A stretch of DNA of 64,000 nucleotides, taken from NCBI RefSeq assembly GCF_009796785.1, contig NZ_CP047026.1, forward strand, positions 992,001 through 1,056,000, given 5' to 3'. Both the position numbers and the translations under genes were made by a program. Below the pieces are notes generated by a model that searched no databases, was not told the origin of the DNA, and saw only the letters and a list, made by a program, of their open reading frames with translations. This DNA comes from Polaribacter sp. L3A8 (lineage in GTDB: Bacteria > Bacteroidota > Bacteroidia > Flavobacteriales > Flavobacteriaceae). How positions within the stretch are numbered: position 1 is the stretch's first letter; every line of letters starts with the position of its first letter. Shown in pieces: positions 60,654-64,000 of this stretch.

Positions 60654-61232
60654 CTAATTTTCTGATTTATAAAAATTCTCTAATTTATCTTGCAATCCTT
60701 TCTTAGCCCTAAACATTAAAGATTCTACTGATGATAAGCTTTTACCTGTAATTTCTACAATTTCTTGGTAACTTTTATCATCAATCTTTGCCAACGTAAA
60801 AACAACTCTTTGTGCTTCTGGCAAGGTATTTATAGCCTTAAAGATGATGGCAGATTTTTCTTGGTTCTCTAATAAAATTCCTGGATGATTAACTTCTGTA
60901 AAGTAACTTGTCTTATCTATAGGTATTTCATTACCTAAAATTGTTTGCATAAACGCAAACCTTTTTTTAGTGTTCTTTTTTCTGATGAATTCTAAACACT
61001 TATTGGTAGCTATCTTGTATATCCAAGTAGATAATTTAGAATCACCTTTAAATTTATTTATCGACTTAAACACTTCTAAAAAAACTTCTTGCGCAACATC
61101 TTCTGCATCTTCTTTATTTGGAATAAAGGAAATACAGGTACCAAAAACTTTCTGCTGGTAATCATCTAAAAGTTGACTAAATGCAGCTTGTTTTCCTGCT
61201 TGTAATTCTACTATAAAAGATTCTTCGTTCAA
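60654..61232 (-). CDS. ECF-type RNA polymerase sigma factor
   Basis: A 192-residue sigma-70 family protein if started at TTG (61232). A longer frame reaches ATG at 61298, but its first codons lie inside a terminator hairpin and encode a Phe/Leu/Tyr-rich stretch foreign to sigma factors. Region 2 is clear: DYQQKVFGTCISFIPNKEDA, then EDVAQEVFLEVFKSINKFKG and SKLSTWIYKIATNKCLEFIR. Region 4 is LPEAQRVVFTLAKIDDKSYQ followed by EIVEITGKSLSSVESLMFRA. It directs RNA polymerase to special promoters; the CAAGTTT-N14-ATCTAAA motif in front of five following units is the best candidate. No such motif precedes the sigma gene itself. Confidence 0.92.
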   Translation of the reverse strand: MNEESFIVELQAGKQAAFSQLLDDYQQKVFGTCISFIPNKEDAEDVAQEVFLEVFKSINKFKGDSKLSTWIYKIATNKCLEFIRKKNTKKRFAFMQTILGNEIPIDKTSYFTEVNHPGILLENQEKSAIIFKAINTLPEAQRVVFTLAKIDDKSYQEIVEITGKSLSSVESLMFRAKKGLQDKLENFYKSEN

Positions 61233-61263
61233 AGGGGGGCGCTTATTAAAAAAGTAAACATAC

Positions 61264-61296
61264 AAAAAAAGACTGCTTCTTAAAACAGTCTTTTCC
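61264..61296 (-). terminator. Terminator-like hairpin ahead of the sigma-factor start
   Basis: AAAAAGACTG ... CAGTCTTTTCC: AAAGACTG pairs with CAGTCTTT, loop 10 nt, and a T run follows on the minus strand. It lies 19-20 bp past the start side of the MscS stop codon and upstream of the TTG start of the sigma gene. Confidence 0.75.
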
Positions 61297-61315
61297 AAAT
61301 ATATGTAATTATAAT

Positions 61316-62146
61316 TTATTTTGTCATGGTAACAACACGTTGTGGTAAAGGTGCTTCGTAATTTGCATTACCAAGAGCTTCTACAATTTCTTGTCTTGTG
61401 TCCCAATAAACATCCCAATAGTTTTCACAATTTGCATATGGTAAAGCTAATAATTCTACACTATTAACACCTAAGTTATTTACAGCAACTCTTGGAGCAC
61501 TTGCTCCTTCTTGTAATACATTTTTATCCTTTTTAAGAACATCTAAAACAATTTGTTTTGCTTTTGCAATATCCGAACCATATCTAATAGCAAACGGCAT
61601 ATCGATACGTAAGTTTCCTATTTTAGTTAAATTGGTTATTTTATTAGAAGTAATTGCCGAATTTGGAATAATTTCTGTTTCATTTTGAAACGTTTCTATA
61701 ACCGTAACAAAAACAGAAATTTCTTTTACAAACCCAAAAGCTCCGTTTGTTTTAATTAAGTCTCCTACTTTAAAAGGTTTAAAAATAAGTAACATAATAC
61801 CAGAAGCAATATGCCCCAAAGAACCATTAAAAGCTGCACCAATTGCTAAACCAACACCCGCTAATAAAGCTGCAAAAGAAGCCATCGGTAAACCTACAAT
61901 ACCTGCAATAGAAATAATTAATAATAGTTTTAAAATAAAACCAATAGTTGTTAGTAGAAATGGTTGTAAAGTTTCATCTAATTTTGTTTTTTCAAACGCT
62001 TTAGAGATTCCTTTCATAAGCATCCTAATAATCCAAAGTCCAATAATTAAAGCAGCAAGAGCTCCTATTAATTGAAGTCCCCAGTCTCCTAAACCTGAAG
62101 AAATTGAATTGTAAAAATTTTTTAAAGCTTCTGTTGTTGTTTCCAT
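61316..62146 (-). CDS. MscS-family mechanosensitive channel
   Basis: A 276-residue channel starting at METTTEALKNFYNSISSGLG; ten upstream codons form a Lys-rich run unlikely to be translated. Three membrane helices are present. The pore helix TM3 is SFAALLAGVGLAIGAAFNGS near residue 85, followed by the cytoplasmic beta domain FKVGDLIKTNGAFGFVKEI. The segment TEIIPNSAITSNKITNLTK near 155 is the MscS hallmark. It releases solutes on hypo-osmotic shock. It lies between the sigma-controlled cluster and a plus-strand operon, transcribed alone. Confidence 0.95.
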   Translation of the reverse strand: METTTEALKNFYNSISSGLGDWGLQLIGALAALIIGLWIIRMLMKGISKAFEKTKLDETLQPFLLTTIGFILKLLLIISIAGIVGLPMASFAALLAGVGLAIGAAFNGSLGHIASGIMLLIFKPFKVGDLIKTNGAFGFVKEISVFVTVIETFQNETEIIPNSAITSNKITNLTKIGNLRIDMPFAIRYGSDIAKAKQIVLDVLKKDKNVLQEGASAPRVAVNNLGVNSVELLALPYANCENYWDVYWDTRQEIVEALGNANYEAPLPQRVVTMTK

Positions 62147-62256
62147 AATATTTTTTTTTAATTTTTTTGTTCTCAAAATTAAGACACTTTAATTTTTAAA
62201 AAGTCACTCTATAAAAATATTTGTGATAGATTTTTAAATAAGAAAATTAGAATATG

Positions 62257-62264
62257 TATCTTTG
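62257..62264 (+). promoter_or_regulatory. Candidate -7 promoter element of the 62282 operon
   Basis: TATCTTTG (TAnnTTTG), 17 nt before the ATG at 62282. No TTG was seen at the standard distance. Confidence 0.4.
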
Positions 62265-62281
62265 TAATACAATTATTTTTT

Positions 62282-62485
62282 ATGAAATTATTATTTATAA
62301 CTATAGGTTTATTAGCACTTGGCGTTGCTGGAATCGCTATTAAAATTTGGGCAAAAAAAGATGGTAAATTTGCAGGTACTTGTGCAAGTCAAAACCCAAT
62401 GTTAAATAAAACAGGGGAGTCTTGTGGCTTTTGCGGAAAATCTCCTGAACAGTTTGAATCTTGTGCTGAACCACAACATAATTAA
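62282..62485 (+). CDS. Small Cys-rich membrane protein
   Basis: A 67-residue protein with one N-terminal hydrophobic helix (LLFITIGLLALGVAGIAIKI) and a short soluble tail with four cysteines at 34, 48, 51 and 61. CGFCG (48-52) is a CxxC-type pair. The arrangement C-x13-CxxC-x9-C is compatible with a metal site or disulfides. Similar small proteins occur next to glycosyltransferase genes in flavobacteria to my recollection, but no function is known. The next gene starts 15 bp downstream, so the two form an operon with the partial sigma gene. Confidence 0.8.
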   Translation: MKLLFITIGLLALGVAGIAIKIWAKKDGKFAGTCASQNPMLNKTGESCGFCGKSPEQFESCAEPQHN

Positions 62486-62500
62486 TTCCTTTTTTTCTGA

Positions 62501-63604
62501 ATGATTTTATCTGTACTCTTCTACTTATTTGTAGTCTTTACAGGAATTCAACTTACCTATTATTTTGTTTTTTCTTCATTTTTATTTGAAACTAAAAAAG
62601 ATAAAAAAAAAGGTCTTGATATTCCTATTTCTGTAATTATTTGCGCAAAAAATGAAGCTGAAAATCTACAAAAATTTTTACCTTCTATTTTAAATCAAGA
62701 ATATCCTAATTTCGAAGTTATTTTAATTGATGATGCCTCTTCTGATGAAACTTCAGAAATAATGTTATCATTTAAAGAGAAACACAGTAATATTAAAATT
62801 ATTAGTGTAGAAAACATTGAAGCTTTTTGGGGAAATAAAAAATATGCACTTACTTTAGGTATTAAAGCTGCAAAAAACGAGCATCTATTATTTACAGATG
62901 CAGATTGCAAACCAGTATCTAAATATTGGATTTCTGAAATGTCTCAAAATTTCACTAAAGAAAAAACCATTATTTTAGGATATGGCAAATATAAAAAGGA
63001 AAAATCATTAGTAAACCTTTTTGTACGTTTCGAAACGTTGTTAACAGCCGTTCAGTATTTTAGTTACGCAAAATTAGGTGCCCCTTATATGGGGGTTGGT
63101 AGAAACTTGGCTTATCATAGATCAGAATTTTTTAATGTAAAAGGTTTTATAAACCACATGCATATTAAATCTGGAGATGATGATTTATTTATTCAAGATG
63201 CTGCTACCAAAGAAAACACCACCTTTTCAATTTCTAAAAAAAGTTTTACAGAATCATTAGCTCCAGAAAGTTTCACGGAGTGGTTTCAACAAAAAAGGAG
63301 ACATATTTCTACAGCTAAACATTATAAAACGCAACACAAATTATTTTTAGGGTTGTTCTTTATTAGTAAAGTGTTCTTTTACCTTTTAGCAATTCCTTTA
63401 TTTTTCTTGTATTCTTGGCAAATTATATTGCCCATATTTTTAACCTATTATTTAGTGCAATTTATTGTGATAGGCTTTTCTTCAAAAAAATTAAAAGAAC
63501 CTACCATTACTTATTTCTTACCTTTTTTAGAAATAGGCTTGCTAATTTTCCAATTTTCGATATTTATCACTAATTTGTCTTCAAAACCAAATCATTGGAA
63601 ATAA
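62501..63604 (+). CDS. Family 2 glycosyltransferase, membrane-anchored
   Basis: A 367-residue GT-A enzyme. One membrane helix (residues 1-27) precedes the catalytic domain: ISVIICAKNEAENLQKFLPS near 43, the DXD-like EVILIDDASSDETSEIML near 73, KKYALTLGIKAAKNEHLLFT and the metal-binding DADC near 132, and the acceptor-side GDDDLFIQDAA near 226 with the catalytic-base region and FQQKRRHIST (QxxRR, a processive or GT2 hallmark) near 262. Two to three C-terminal helices complete it. It transfers a sugar to a lipid or polysaccharide; substrate unknown. Its end overlaps the next gene by 10 bp. Confidence 0.92.
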   Translation: MILSVLFYLFVVFTGIQLTYYFVFSSFLFETKKDKKKGLDIPISVIICAKNEAENLQKFLPSILNQEYPNFEVILIDDASSDETSEIMLSFKEKHSNIKIISVENIEAFWGNKKYALTLGIKAAKNEHLLFTDADCKPVSKYWISEMSQNFTKEKTIILGYGKYKKEKSLVNLFVRFETLLTAVQYFSYAKLGAPYMGVGRNLAYHRSEFFNVKGFINHMHIKSGDDDLFIQDAATKENTTFSISKKSFTESLAPESFTEWFQQKRRHISTAKHYKTQHKLFLGLFFISKVFFYLLAIPLFFLYSWQIILPIFLTYYLVQFIVIGFSSKKLKEPTITYFLPFLEIGLLIFQFSIFITNLSSKPNHWK

Positions 63605-64000
63605 AGGATCCTAAACTTGAAATAAACATATCTAAAGCTAAAGGCGGCAATCAATCTGCATTTAGGTATCTATTAGATACTTTTTGGTCTGCTGTTTATA
63701 ATTATCAATTAAAACGTACACAAAGCGAAAACGAGGCAGAAGATATTACAATTCAAACCTTTTCTAAAGCCTTTGATAAAATTAATACTTTTGATGAAAA
63801 ATATGTTTTTAAGACTTGGTTAATTGCTATTTCTAAGAATGTTCATATCGATTTATTACGAAAAAAAAATATTTCTATCGCTGCAGATACATCTAAAGAG
63901 CAAGAAGAAAAAGCTTATTTAGTGGTTGATGAAAGCCCTACACCTGAAGACAAAATTATTACCGAACAAAATTTAGCAAAATTGTTAAGAGACATCAAAC
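63595..64000 (+). CDS. RNA polymerase sigma factor (sigma-70/ECF), partial
   Basis: A reading frame of about 135 codons that runs off the right edge. With TTG at 63595 as start it reads MEIKDPKLEINISKAKGGNQ, a typical flavobacterial ECF-sigma N-terminus, and overlaps the glycosyltransferase gene by 10 bp; no ATG is available near by. Region 2 is visible: QSAFRYLLDTFWSAVYNYQL, then AEDITIQTFSKAFDKINTFD and FKTWLIAISKNVHIDLLRKK. The region-4 end is cut off after TPEDKIITEQNLAKLLRDIK. It is distinct from the sigma factor at 60654. Targets are unknown. Confidence 0.88.
   Translation, partial: MEIKDPKLEINISKAKGGNQSAFRYLLDTFWSAVYNYQLKRTQSENEAEDITIQTFSKAFDKINTFDEKYVFKTWLIAISKNVHIDLLRKKNISIAADTSKEQEEKAYLVVDESPTPEDKIITEQNLAKLLRDIK

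Noticed and set aside
1..64000. tRNA, rRNA, CRISPR arrays, prophage or integrase genes
   Set aside because: I looked through the intergenic stretches and saw no cloverleaf-like sequence, no regularly spaced repeats and no integrase or transposase genes; a covariance or tRNA search was not possible here.

Overview
The window looks like chromosomal DNA from a marine member of the Flavobacteriaceae, with Polaribacter and its relatives the best guess. The evidence is a strongly AT-rich composition, A-rich leaders without Shine-Dalgarno sequences, upstream elements of the form TAnnTTTG, many short lipoproteins with a Ser-Cys lipobox, a CarboxypepD_reg-type TonB receptor and several families typical of Bacteroidota (DUF4856, DUF2490, the GlmU-like nucleotidyltransferase, YwqK-type repeat proteins). 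The genus is an inference. I saw no rRNA, tRNA, CRISPR array, integrase or insertion sequence. Both ends cut through genes.

Layout. 1-1739: an overlapping minus-strand gene pair (sce7725-like and sce7726-like, the latter with a PD-(D/E)XK nuclease signature), the most accessory-looking part of the left side. 2066-9698: transport and metal homeostasis (MarC, an APC permease, a CopZ-like chaperone, the CopA copper ATPase, an AraC regulator with an HMA-like head, and a KtrA/TrkH potassium system). 10197-17495: housekeeping genes (priA, a GlmU-like nucleotidyltransferase, an acyl-CoA thioesterase, a membrane protein, guaB). 17703-28015: a probable iron-acquisition island with three imelysins, a di-haem DUF1111 oxidoreductase, a FecA-like TonB receptor, an HTTM membrane protein and a DUF4856 lipoprotein, in two convergent blocks. 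28139-37604: metabolism (5'-nucleotidase, HMG-CoA lyase, MFS transporter, methyltransferase, FAD/Fe-S oxidoreductase, aldo-keto reductase). 37794-51049: envelope and mixed genes (a membrane-anchored patatin-like protein, tandem OmpA lipoproteins, valS, DUF1573, a PDZ aspartyl protease, an aminotransferase, small unknown genes), followed by murB.

52222-61232 is the most striking region. An ECF-type sigma factor is followed by five minus-strand transcription units: anti-sigma-like plus Spy/CpxP-like; EF-hand plus CotH kinase; VTC plus DUF4956 plus DUF2490; YHYH plus EF-hand; and YHYH plus YwqK-repeat plus SCO. Directly upstream of the first gene of each unit I find the same bipartite motif, CAAGTTT then ATCTAAA, separated by exactly 14 nt in four cases and 11 nt in one. 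I read this as a sigma-factor regulon devoted to a calcium/phosphate/metal-related cell-surface system. Two genes of different units share a near-identical EF-hand module. This is my main candidate for an undescribed system.

The right end (61316-64000) has an MscS channel, a small Cys-rich membrane protein, a family 2 glycosyltransferase and the start of a second sigma factor. Dispersed palindromic repeats (core TCGACTGCGCTCGA) occur between genes and also inside the HTTM coding sequence. A different short repeat is read in frame inside valS.
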